A stretch of 62,159 bases of DNA, from positions 1 through 62,159 of the forward strand of contig JAILHV010000006.1 of NCBI GenBank assembly GCA_024695625.1, written 5' to 3'. The position numbers were made by a program, and so were the translations under genes. The notes below the pieces were generated by a model. It saw only the letters and a program-made list of their open reading frames with translations. It was not told where the DNA came from and searched no databases. This document shows positions 1 to 8,083 of the stretch, one piece after another. The stretch comes from Treponema sp. GTDB lineage: Bacteria > Spirochaetota > Spirochaetia > Treponematales > Treponemataceae. Positions within the stretch are counted from its first letter, which is position 1, and the number at the start of each line of letters is the position of its first letter.

Positions 1-1
1 T

Positions 2-1030
2 GACTATCTTAATGCATATTCTGCGACTGGAGAATGGGCGGAAAAAATTGCCGCTGATAAATTTCAAAAAATCATTGGAGTTATTCTTCAATTGATATTT
101 TCAATCTTGCCAGGAATTTTTCTTATGCTTTTTTCCCGTACCAAGCCTTCTGTAGGTTTCTCCAAAATTCGAGCCTTATGGGTCGGGATTTTTGCTTTTT
201 ATGTAACAAATGCTTTGTACTGGCCTATTGCCAGGTTTTGCTGGGGTTTGATTCCGGTTTATTACCCAAATACAGTAAGACAGTTTCATTTGGCAGTTGA
301 GGAATCCTTAGGCAAAGTTCTACTCCGTTTCCCCTTAGGCGGGTTTTATTCTATTTTTCAGTATATTAAATTCGTTATTTCTAATCACAATCAAATTCCG
401 CTTTTGGATCTGATTTTTGAAGTATTGAATTTCGTTGCTAAATTGCTTGTTCTTACAGGTTTTATAAGAGGAACGCAGGTATTAAACCAAGAAGTAAAAA
501 ATCAATCTGTTGAATCTGAAGTCCAAGACCTGCCTGCCCCACAGAATAAAAATCCTACTGCTGTAAAAGCTACTGGATTTTTTCAGGCCATAAAAAACTG
601 CTTCAAAAAATCATTTTCATTTAAAGGTTGTGCAAGCAGAGCTGAATATTGGTACTTCATTTTATTCTGTTATGTGATACTAATTCTTCTTTTTGTTTTT
701 TCAAATATTATGCTTACAAAATACATGTTTTCTGTCTATCGTCTTTTGCAGAGTATTTTTTGTATATTTTCACTTATTATAATGCCCGCAATTGTTAGTG
801 CCGGAGTCCGCCGAATGCATGATGCAGGAAAAAGAGGCTTTTTTATTGCAATTCCAATTGTTTCATTTATCATAGCTTTAATGCCATCAGCAGAACCAAG
901 CGAATACCGCGATGGAAAAACCATTCATTCAATTTCAAACGCAATAGGAATGTCAGTTTTAATTTTCTTCAGCACCATTTATTTATTTTATGTTATACAA
1001 ATCATTCGTTTACTCTGGAGAAGATTTTAG
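2..1030 (+). CDS. DUF805 family membrane protein, 5' end outside window
   Basis: The frame is open from the left edge, so the start lies outside the window; 342 residues are visible. A TTG at 92 could be read as a start but there is no reason to prefer it. The protein is strongly hydrophobic: an N-terminal membrane part with several spans, a hydrophilic linker near visible residue 170, then a DUF805 domain of about 130 residues. The domain shows its usual start (GCASRAEYWYF) and, after two membrane segments, the RRMHDAGKRGF motif. DUF805 proteins are inner-membrane proteins of unknown function. Family is clear, role is not. Confidence 0.8.
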   Translation, partial: DYLNAYSATGEWAEKIAADKFQKIIGVILQLIFSILPGIFLMLFSRTKPSVGFSKIRALWVGIFAFYVTNALYWPIARFCWGLIPVYYPNTVRQFHLAVEESLGKVLLRFPLGGFYSIFQYIKFVISNHNQIPLLDLIFEVLNFVAKLLVLTGFIRGTQVLNQEVKNQSVESEVQDLPAPQNKNPTAVKATGFFQAIKNCFKKSFSFKGCASRAEYWYFILFCYVILILLFVFSNIMLTKYMFSVYRLLQSIFCIFSLIIMPAIVSAGVRRMHDAGKRGFFIAIPIVSFIIALMPSAEPSEYRDGKTIHSISNAIGMSVLIFFSTIYLFYVIQIIRLLWRRF

Positions 1031-1042
1031 AAGAAATTCAGA

Positions 1043-1271
1043 ATGAAAAAATTTTGCTGATGACGCTCATGCGGAATGCTACAGATATTTGAAAACTAAT
1101 AAGCAATTCCGCTGGGAAGATATTAAATGTAGAAAACGTGAATGTATAGATGGAACTTCTTATATATTTTCAATTGATAAAGAAATCAAACTTGGAGTGA
1201 ATAAGATAAATTTCTATTTTGCCATGGAAGATTTTTTTGATGAAATGTCTAAAAAATGCACAATCGCATAA
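1043..1271 (+). pseudogene. short ORF remnant, probably frameshifted
   Basis: An ATG at 1043 opens MKKF and hits TGA after five codons. One base away, an open frame runs from 1047 to the TAA ending at 1271 (about 74 residues, containing RWEDIKCRKREC and FAMEDFFDEMSKK). A single-base slip in the T-run at 1052-1055 would join the two parts. The alternative TTG start at 1089 has no ribosome binding site. No family recognised. It may be a remnant or a very short real gene. Confidence 0.3.
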
Positions 1272-1343
1272 CACACGCTTAAAATTGGATGTTAGGCCTG
1301 CGCCCACCTCCATTTAGGAGCGTAGATTCTGTAAAAAAGCCCC

Positions 1344-1372
1344 TTGACAAACATATAATCATATACTAATAT
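1344..1372 (+). promoter_or_regulatory. metal-responsive promoter with overlapping direct repeats
   Basis: TTGACA (1344-1349), a 17-base spacer and TAATAT (1367-1372) form a sigma70-type promoter for the ArsR/ATPase operon. Two near-identical 13-mers, ATATAATCATATA (1353-1365) and ATATATTCATATA (1369-1381), 16 bases apart, cover the spacer and -10. Their AT-rich TCATAT core resembles ArsR/SmtB operators, so autorepression by the downstream regulator is inferred. The ribosome binding site AAGGAGG (1401-1407) lies 5 bases before the ATG. Confidence 0.75.
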
Positions 1373-1412
1373 ATTCATATAATTAAAAACTGTAAAATTA
1401 AAGGAGGATGCC

Positions 1413-1739
1413 ATGGCAGCTGTCAAAAGGGAAAATAAATCCTACAGCGAAAAAATGCTCTTTCAGCTTGCAGACCTTTTTAAAATATTTGGGGATTCCA
1501 CAAGGATAAAAATTCTTTTTGCGCTAACATCCGGCGAAAAAAACGTGGGAGAACTTGTTGACGCACTTGCAATAACCCAGCCGGCGGTAAGCCAGCAGCT
1601 TAGGGTTCTTAAGCTGAACGGGCTAATAAAAAACAGGCGCGAAGGAAAATCAATCCTGTATTCACTGGATGACGACCACGTAGAAAAAATCCTTAGCATA
1701 GGAATGGAACACACGCTGGAAAAAAACGGCAAGGAGTAA
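1413..1739 (+). CDS. ArsR/SmtB-family metal-sensing repressor
   Basis: This is a 108-residue winged-helix repressor, a normal length for the family. The recognition helix region is ITQPAVSQQLRVLKLNGLI (residues 54-72). The C-terminal helix carries D87-x-H89, H100 and E103, with the spacing of the alpha-5 zinc site of SmtB (Asp, His, His, Glu). The alpha-3 Cys motif of CadC-type sensors is absent. It is therefore predicted to bind DNA as a dimer and release it when zinc (or cobalt) binds. The ATG has an excellent AAGGAGG. The ATPase gene follows after 3 bases, so this is one operon in which the sensor probably represses its own exporter. Confidence 0.9.
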   Translation: MAAVKRENKSYSEKMLFQLADLFKIFGDSTRIKILFALTSGEKNVGELVDALAITQPAVSQQLRVLKLNGLIKNRREGKSILYSLDDDHVEKILSIGMEHTLEKNGKE

Positions 1740-1742
1740 AAG

Positions 1743-3899
1743 ATGGCTTTAAAAACTGACGCAGAAAATCTTGAAGAGACAAAGGAATTGGCAGAAGAAA
1801 AGGCTGGAGAAAATTGCAGCAGCCACGAAAAGCATTCCTGCCACCACTGCCACTGCGAAGAAGAAGATGACGACGATGATGATGAAGAAGATGAGCACCA
1901 CCATCACCACCACGAGCATGGGGAAGAAGATGATGACGAAGAGGAAGAAGAAGAGGAAGGTTCCCTAAAAAAAATAATTCTTGTAGCAATTATCTTTATT
2001 GCAGCCCTACTCTTGGAAAAACTGCCTTTCTTTTCTTTTAACGGACCTATTGCAAAGGGAAACGAAAAGATTTTCCTTGCAATAAGAGCGGCATACCTTG
2101 CCCTCTATGCCCTGGCCTACCTTAAATGTGGAAGGGAAGTCCTTCACGGAATGATTAGGAACATAGCAAAGGGAAAGTTCTTTACGGAAGAAACCCTCAT
2201 GGGAGTTTCCACAATTGGAGCAATAATCCTTGGTGAATATTCAGAAGCGGTTGCAGTAATGCTTCTCTTTAACCTTGGGGAATTCCTTGAAGACAAGGCG
2301 GTTGACTCTGCAAAGCATTCAATAACAAAGCTTGTTAGCATAAGGGCGGACAAGGCATGTGTCCTCCGCAACGGAAAAGAAGAAACTGTTGACGCAGCAG
2401 ATGTTGGCATTGGAGAAACAATAATTGTCCGTCCGGGAGAAAGGGTTCCTCTTGACGGAAAGATTGTTCAGGGTACAACCTTGGCAGACACATCAGCCCT
2501 TACTGGAGAATCTGTTCCAAGGGAGCTCTTGCAGGGAGACGACATACTTTCTGGCTTTATAAGCACAAGCGGACAAGTTCAGGTGGAAGTTACAAAGCTT
2601 CTTGGAGAAAGTTCTGCTTCCAGAATAATCCAAATGGTAAAGGATGCACAGAAAAAGAAGAGCCACACGCAAAAGTTTGTAAGCCGCATTGCAAAGGTCT
2701 ACACACCTTTTGTATGCGCGCTTGCCCTTCTTGTTGCAATAGTGCCGCCTCTGGTAAGCTTCTTTATAACAGGAATAAATTCTTCTGCAATATGGAAGCT
2801 TTGGATTTACAGGGCCTTGGAGCTTCTGGTTGTATCTTGCCCATGCGCACTTGTAATATCTGTTCCGCTTACCTTCTTTGCAGGAATAGGCAGGGCTGGA
2901 AAGAGCGGCATTCTTATAAAGGGTGCAAACTATCTTGAGCAGCTTTCCAAGGCAAAGACTGTTGTTTTTGACAAGACAGGAACCCTTACCAAGGGAAACT
3001 TTGCAGTAAGCGCAATCCATCCGGCAGACGAAAACAAAATGAATGCGGAGGAACTTCTTGCAATTGCAACCCACACGGAATACTACTCCAACCACCCAAT
3101 ATCACGTTCGCTAAGGAATGCCCACAGCTGCCCCCTTTGCAAAACAATAACCGTAAACGACCCCCAGGAGATTACAGGCCACGGAATAAAATGCACCATA
3201 GAAGGAAGCAAGGTTCTTGTTGGCAACAGTACCCTTATGCAAAAGGAAAAAGTCCAAGGCCTTGTTCCTTGCAAAAAGGAAGGATGCGGTGAAGGAACTA
3301 TGGTTCACGTGGCAAAGGATGGAATATACTGCGGACACATAATTATAAGCGATGCGGAAAAGGACGATGCCAAAAAGACTGTTTCCATGCTGCGTAAAGC
3401 CGGGGTAAAAACTACTGTAATGCTTACAGGGGATTCAGAAAAGGTTGCCTCAAGCCTTGCAGCAAAAACAGGCATAGACAAATATTATGCGGAGCTTCTT
3501 CCCCAGGACAAGGTTTGCAAGGTGGAAGAGCTTCTTAAAAACGACGGAGTGCTTTTGTTTGTGGGAGACGGAATAAATGACGCCCCAGTCCTTACACGCG
3601 CGGATGTTGGAATTGCCATGGGTGCAATGGGAAGTGATGCCGCAATAGAGGCCGCTGATGTTGTGCTTATGGATGACAAGCCAAGCAAAAGTGCTGTTGC
3701 AATAAGCCACAGCAAGAGGACTATGGGTATTGTTTGGCAAAACATATTCGGTTCGCTTGGAATAAAGGCAGCAATAATTGTTCTTGCAGTTCTTGGAATT
3801 GCAAACATGTGGACCGCTGTCTTTGGGGACGTGGGTGTTACCATGCTTGCAGTTCTGAATGCAACAAGGCTTATGTACACAAAGAAAATTGACTCTTAA
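1743..3899 (+). CDS. zntA: P1B-type Zn/Cd/Pb-exporting ATPase
   Basis: A 718-residue heavy-metal transporting P-type ATPase that should pump divalent soft metals out of the cytoplasm. Landmarks: TGES at 254-257 (actuator), CPC at 366-368 in the transport helix, DKTGT with phospho-acceptor D410, the HP dipeptide at 451-452, GDGIND at 608-613, and DVG in the last membrane helix, which is typical of the Zn/Cd/Pb subgroup (P1B-2). There is no CxxC metal-binding domain at the N terminus; instead residues about 24-72 form a tail very rich in His, Asp, Glu and Cys, a likely metal-binding substitute. It is co-transcribed with the upstream SmtB-like repressor. The symbol zntA is by function; cadA would serve equally. 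Confidence 0.93.
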   Translation: MALKTDAENLEETKELAEEKAGENCSSHEKHSCHHCHCEEEDDDDDDEEDEHHHHHHEHGEEDDDEEEEEEEGSLKKIILVAIIFIAALLLEKLPFFSFNGPIAKGNEKIFLAIRAAYLALYALAYLKCGREVLHGMIRNIAKGKFFTEETLMGVSTIGAIILGEYSEAVAVMLLFNLGEFLEDKAVDSAKHSITKLVSIRADKACVLRNGKEETVDAADVGIGETIIVRPGERVPLDGKIVQGTTLADTSALTGESVPRELLQGDDILSGFISTSGQVQVEVTKLLGESSASRIIQMVKDAQKKKSHTQKFVSRIAKVYTPFVCALALLVAIVPPLVSFFITGINSSAIWKLWIYRALELLVVSCPCALVISVPLTFFAGIGRAGKSGILIKGANYLEQLSKAKTVVFDKTGTLTKGNFAVSAIHPADENKMNAEELLAIATHTEYYSNHPISRSLRNAHSCPLCKTITVNDPQEITGHGIKCTIEGSKVLVGNSTLMQKEKVQGLVPCKKEGCGEGTMVHVAKDGIYCGHIIISDAEKDDAKKTVSMLRKAGVKTTVMLTGDSEKVASSLAAKTGIDKYYAELLPQDKVCKVEELLKNDGVLLFVGDGINDAPVLTRADVGIAMGAMGSDAAIEAADVVLMDDKPSKSAVAISHSKRTMGIVWQNIFGSLGIKAAIIVLAVLGIANMWTAVFGDVGVTMLAVLNATRLMYTKKIDS

Positions 3900-3916
3900 A
3901 AGGCGTTCTTGCCAAC

Positions 3917-4073
3917 AAGCCTACGCCCGATTGGAAGGGCGCATGGGGTTGTCTGAAACCCCGTGCGTTGCCGCAAGGCAATGGAGCCGAAAGGCGGAAC
4001 CCTGGAAAGCGGGGAACTTGAATGAAGCTACCCGGCGGGCTAGCCGGGTACAGTAAAAGATGGAGTGCCGTCC
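3917..4073 (+). repeat. intergenic structured repeat, copy 1 (full)
   Basis: Copy of the GC-rich dispersed repeat. It opens with AAGCCTACGCCCGATTGGAA, has a hairpin with arms near 3940 and 3970, carries the conserved core (ATGGAGC, then GGCGGAACCCTGGAAAGCGG) and a perfect 8-bp hairpin at 4029-4050, and ends in GCCGTCC. It lies between two convergent genes (the ATPase and pepF), so terminator-like activity is possible. Confidence 0.8.
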
Positions 4074-4084
4074 AGAAAGAAAAG

Positions 4085-5881
4085 CTATAAAAGATTTTCC
4101 AGCTGGCCAACTATATCTGCAAAAGTGTCGAGCGCTGCTTGGACAGGCTGAGTACTTTCCATGTCAACACCTGCAATTTTAAGGCTTTCGATTGGGTAGC
4201 GGGAACCACCGCTCTTAAGGAACTTAAAGTAGTCTTCCCGCTCCTTTTCGCCGCCTGTAGTAACCCGCTTTGCAAGTGCAAGGCTTGCAGAAATTCCTGT
4301 CGCATACTTGTAGACATAGAAGGCGTTGTAGAAATGCGGAATGCGTAAGCCTTCAAGGTCGCTGGTTTCTTCAAAATGCATCTCAGGCCCAAAGTAGAGT
4401 TCAAGAAGCGAGCGGTAGGTTTTGCGCAGGTAGTCCGTGGTAAGAGGCTCTCCCCTTTCCACTGCCTCGTGTGCCATAAGTTCGTATTCAGCAAACATGG
4501 TCTGGCGGTGGAGTGTTGCAAGTATGTCGTTTGCCCTCATGCTAAGAAGGTACTTCTTCATCTCTTCGTCTTTTGCATTTTTGAACATGTACTCAAAGAC
4601 AAGCTCTTCGTTAAAGGTGCTGGCTGTTTCCGCTTCAAAGATTGTGTATTCGTAGCTCATGAATGGGTTGTTGTGCACGCTGTACCAAGAATGCATTGAA
4701 TGTCCGCCCTCGTGAGCCATTGTGTAAACGTCGCGGATAGAGTCGTCCTTGTAGTTAAGCAGTATGTAGGGGTAGCCCTTGTAGCAGCCGGAAGAGAATG
4801 CCCCGGAATGCTTGCCCTTGTTTTCGAAGCGGTCTGCCCAGCCACCCAAAAGGCCTAAGCAAAGAGTGTCCGTGTATTCCTTTCCAAGTGGAGCAAGGGC
4901 TTGGCGGATTATTTCTACTGCCTGCTCGTAAGTTGTAATTTTCTTTACGGACTTTACGAGGGGCACATAGACATCGTAGTGGCGGAGCTCTTCAAGACCA
5001 AGCACCCTCTTTCGGAGTGAATAGAAGCGGTGGAGAGGACCTAAGTTTTTGTGGACTGTCTCTATGAGGTTTTTGTATACGCTTACGGGCACCTTGTTTG
5101 AATAGAGTGCTGCTTCCAAAGACGAAGCGTATCCCCTTGCGCGGGCATGGAAGACGTCGTTGTTTACAGAGCCTGCATAAAGGGATGCAAGTGTGTTTGC
5201 GTGGGAAGAAAACTGTCCGTAGAATTTGTTGTAGGCTTCTTTTCTTACACCCCGCTCCTGGCTTTCCATGAAGGTTGTCCAAGTGCTGTGGGTAAGAGGC
5301 ATATCGGTTCCGCAGACTGTCACTTTGCCAAAGTCCAGGTCCACGTCGTTTAAAAGCGAGAAGGTGTTGCTTGCGGTCTGACCAGATTCGCTCTGCAGGG
5401 CCATAATGCGCTCTTCTTTTTCGCTTAGCGTGTGGGGCTTTTGTCTTAGCATTTTTTTTATGTAGATGCGGAAGGGTTCAAACTGTTCTTCTTCTATCCA
5501 TGCGTTTATTTTTGAATCTTCTATAGAAAGAATTTCCGGTACGTAAAAGCTTGTCTCTGCCGCTGCCTTTGAATAGGCCATGGATGCCCTGTTTACCCTC
5601 TCCTGGTTTTTGCTGTCGCTCTGGTCTGCTTCGTTCTGGAGGCTTGCCCAGTGGTAGACGTTTTCTATGAGCATGTCCAATGCCTGGTCTGCCTTTAGGG
5701 CTTCCAGAAAATTCTCTTTGGAGGAAGAGAGGCTTCCCTTAAAGGAAACGAGCTTTTGTGTTGCTTTTTCTACAGAAGCAAGGTCTTTCTCCCATTCTTC
5801 TTCGCTTTTATAAATCTGCGTCAAGTCCCACTTGTACTCAGCGGGAACGTCTTTTCTTAGGGGAATTGTATTTTTGTCCAT
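4085..5881 (-). CDS. pepF: oligoendopeptidase F, M3B zinc metallopeptidase
   Basis: A 598-residue cytoplasmic oligopeptidase of the PepF type (usual length about 600). The zinc-binding HEGGH motif is at residues 390-394, followed by SMHSWYS; a downstream Glu (in IFEAETASTFNEE) should be the third ligand. The N-terminal helical region is typical of M3B enzymes. Role: hydrolysis of short peptides inside the cell. The ATG at 5881 has no Shine-Dalgarno; a weak -10 (TATGCT, 5893-5888) sits 6 bases upstream, so the message may be leaderless. It is transcribed divergently from iorA across a repeat element. Confidence 0.93.
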   Translation of the reverse strand: MDKNTIPLRKDVPAEYKWDLTQIYKSEEEWEKDLASVEKATQKLVSFKGSLSSSKENFLEALKADQALDMLIENVYHWASLQNEADQSDSKNQERVNRASMAYSKAAAETSFYVPEILSIEDSKINAWIEEEQFEPFRIYIKKMLRQKPHTLSEKEERIMALQSESGQTASNTFSLLNDVDLDFGKVTVCGTDMPLTHSTWTTFMESQERGVRKEAYNKFYGQFSSHANTLASLYAGSVNNDVFHARARGYASSLEAALYSNKVPVSVYKNLIETVHKNLGPLHRFYSLRKRVLGLEELRHYDVYVPLVKSVKKITTYEQAVEIIRQALAPLGKEYTDTLCLGLLGGWADRFENKGKHSGAFSSGCYKGYPYILLNYKDDSIRDVYTMAHEGGHSMHSWYSVHNNPFMSYEYTIFEAETASTFNEELVFEYMFKNAKDEEMKKYLLSMRANDILATLHRQTMFAEYELMAHEAVERGEPLTTDYLRKTYRSLLELYFGPEMHFEETSDLEGLRIPHFYNAFYVYKYATGISASLALAKRVTTGGEKEREDYFKFLKSGGSRYPIESLKIAGVDMESTQPVQAALDTFADIVGQLENLL

Positions 5882-5936
5882 GGTGTTAGCATAGCATAAT
5901 TTGCGGGGTTTGGAAATAGACCAAGTTCTTTTTTTT

Positions 5937-6075
5937 GGACGGTACCTTTGCCGGCTCTACCACTTTATTCTTTGGCTAACTCGACCGTGCAGGCCTTTCG
6001 TCACCGCCCTTCCGCCCTTCGCTAACGCTCATTGCCGCTTGCGCGGCAACTAAAGGGGCTCCACGGCGGCGTACG
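5937..6075 (-). repeat. intergenic structured repeat, copy 2
   Basis: Read on the minus strand this copy starts near GTACGCCGCCGTGGAGCC, has a GCCGCGCAAGCGGC hairpin, and ends with the conserved tail GGTCGAGTTAGCCAAAGAAT, then GGTAGAGCC and GTACCGTCC. The tail matches copies 4, 5 and 7. It sits between the divergent genes pepF and iorA. The rest of the 5882-6274 gap holds the iorA promoter; an ORF reading through here has no support. Confidence 0.75.
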
Positions 6076-6205
6076 ACAAAAAAATCCCTCCCCGCCATCC
6101 ATGGCTTGATACTGCTTGGCAAGAAAGAGTTGTGTTTTTTATTCTTTATTTTCCTATGCAAAGCAAGCGGAACAAAAAACCGATTTCCGAGGTGCTGTTC
6201 GTCCA

Positions 6206-6235
6206 TTGAAAAAAAGAAGCAAATAGTTGTATAAT
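6206..6235 (+). promoter_or_regulatory. iorA promoter
   Basis: TTGAAA (6206-6211), an 18-base spacer and a perfect TATAAT (6230-6235). The leader is about 32 bases and contains AAGGA (6261-6265), 9 bases before the iorA ATG, so iorA has a conventional leader. Confidence 0.7.
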
Positions 6236-6274
6236 ATGGAACGTTTTAGATTTTACTTGTAAGGATGTTTTACA

Positions 6275-8026
6275 ATGAAAGAACTTATGTTAGGAAATAA
6301 GGCTTTGGCCCGCGGCTTGTACGAGGCAGGATGTGCAGTTGCAAGCTCTTACCCGGGAACACCGAGCACGGAGGTTACGGAAGAAGCGGCCAAATTCAAG
6401 GAGATATATTGCGAATGGGCTCCAAACGAAAAGGTTGCCCTGGAAACTGCCTTTGGTGCATGCCTTGCCGGAAAGAGAAGTTTCTGTGCAATGAAGCACG
6501 TTGGCCTTAACGTTGCGGCAGACCCAATGTTCACCATTTCCTACACAGGTGTAAATGCAGGAATGATTATAAACGTTGCAGACGATGCGGGAATGCATTC
6601 TTCCCAGAACGAGCAGGACAGCCGCCACTATGCCATTGCGGCAAAGATTCCAATGCTTGAGCCAAGCGACTCTGCGGAAGCCCTTTACTTTACCAAAAAG
6701 GCCTACGAGATTTCAGAACAATTTGACACGCCTGTTCTTATAAAGATGTGCACCCGCGTAAGCCATTCACAGAGCATTGTTGAAACTTCCGAGCGGGTTG
6801 AACCACCTGTTAAGCCCTACCAGAAGGATGCTTCCAAATACGTAATGGCACCCGCAAACGCAAAGCGCCGCCACCCCTTTGTAGAAGAGCGCACAAAAAA
6901 GCTTTCCGAGTTTGCAGAAACAAGCGACCTGAACAAGGTTGAATACTCCTCTGCCCCGGAAGGAAAGAAGCTTGGCATAATCTGCGACAGCACCTGCTAC
7001 CAGTACGCCAAGGAAGTATTTGGGGACAGCGTTTCCATCCTAAAGCTTGGCATGGTCTGGCCACTTCCACAAAAGCTGATTAAGGACTTTGCAGGCAAGG
7101 TTGAGCGTGTGGTTGTCCTTGAAGAGCTTGACCCGATTATAGAAACCCTTGTAAAGGCAATGGGCCTTAAGGCAGAAGGAAAGAACATATTCCCTGTTAC
7201 CGATGAATTTTCACAGGGAATGGTTGCATCTCTTCTTGGCAAAGAATTTGGAAAGGAAGCAAAGACTGGCTGCTCAAAGATAGACGGTCTTCCGGTAAGG
7301 CCTCCTGTAATGTGTTCTGGATGCCCGCACAGGGGACTTTTCTATACACTGCACAAGCAGAAGTGCACGGTAATGGGAGACATTGGCTGCTATACGCTGG
7401 GAGCAATGCCGCCACTAAGCGCGATGGACGCAACTGAATGCATGGGAGCATCCGTAAGCTCTATCCACGGATTCAACAAGGCGACTGGCGGTGAAACGGA
7501 AGGAAAGACTGTAGCGGTTATTGGAGACAGCACTTTTATGCACTCTGGTATGACTGGTCTTGCAAACATTGCATACAACCAGAGCAATTCAACCGTAATA
7601 ATTCTTGACAATTCAATTACAGGAATGACTGGCCACCAACAGAACCCGACCACTGGCTTTAACCTTCGCGGAGACCCGGCAGGAAAAATTGACCTTGAGG
7701 CACTTTGCAAGGCAATGGGAATAAAGCGTGTACGCGTTTGTGACCCCTACAACCTTAAGGAAACGGAAGCTGCCGTAAAGGAAGAGCTTTCTGTAAAAGA
7801 GCCGTCCGTAATCATAAGCAGAAGACCCTGCGCCCTCCTAAAATATGTAAAGCACAACCCGCCTCTAAAGGTGAACGAGGAAAAATGCCGTGGCTGCAAG
7901 TCCTGCATGCAGATTGGCTGCCCTTCAATCAGCTTTAAGAACAAAAAGGCTGTAATTGATTCAACACAGTGCGTGGGCTGCGGAGTCTGTTCGCAGATGT
8001 GCGCTTTTGGGGCATTTGAGCAGTAG
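6275..8026 (+). CDS. iorA: indolepyruvate ferredoxin oxidoreductase, alpha subunit
   Basis: A 583-residue thiamine-diphosphate enzyme that oxidatively decarboxylates aryl pyruvates (indolepyruvate, phenylpyruvate) to acyl-CoA with ferredoxin as acceptor, in amino-acid fermentation. The N-terminal pyrimidine-binding domain starts at SSYPGTPSTEV; the TPP-binding half carries GDIGCYTLG and GDSTFMHSGM. The C terminus holds a two-cluster ferredoxin domain with CRGCKSC and CVGCGVC motifs for two [4Fe-4S] centres. Length fits the family. The usual beta subunit gene iorB is not next to it: the next gene is on the other strand. The neighbour arrangement therefore does not supply the partner. Confidence 0.93.
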   Translation: MKELMLGNKALARGLYEAGCAVASSYPGTPSTEVTEEAAKFKEIYCEWAPNEKVALETAFGACLAGKRSFCAMKHVGLNVAADPMFTISYTGVNAGMIINVADDAGMHSSQNEQDSRHYAIAAKIPMLEPSDSAEALYFTKKAYEISEQFDTPVLIKMCTRVSHSQSIVETSERVEPPVKPYQKDASKYVMAPANAKRRHPFVEERTKKLSEFAETSDLNKVEYSSAPEGKKLGIICDSTCYQYAKEVFGDSVSILKLGMVWPLPQKLIKDFAGKVERVVVLEELDPIIETLVKAMGLKAEGKNIFPVTDEFSQGMVASLLGKEFGKEAKTGCSKIDGLPVRPPVMCSGCPHRGLFYTLHKQKCTVMGDIGCYTLGAMPPLSAMDATECMGASVSSIHGFNKATGGETEGKTVAVIGDSTFMHSGMTGLANIAYNQSNSTVIILDNSITGMTGHQQNPTTGFNLRGDPAGKIDLEALCKAMGIKRVRVCDPYNLKETEAAVKEELSVKEPSVIISRRPCALLKYVKHNPPLKVNEEKCRGCKSCMQIGCPSISFKNKKAVIDSTQCVGCGVCSQMCAFGAFEQ

Positions 8027-8083
8027 GTCTGAACGGGCTTTTGCCCGCCTCTGAAGTGTGGCACAGGTTGTTTTTTTAGCGGA

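Noticed and set aside
5976..6206. 76-codon minus-strand ORF between pepF and iorA
   Set aside because: It consists largely of the GC-rich repeat element read as codons.
8034..8050. Short GGGC-TTTT-GCCC hairpin between iorA and the hybrid kinase as a terminator
   Set aside because: Only five base pairs with no T-run on either strand; too weak to annotate.
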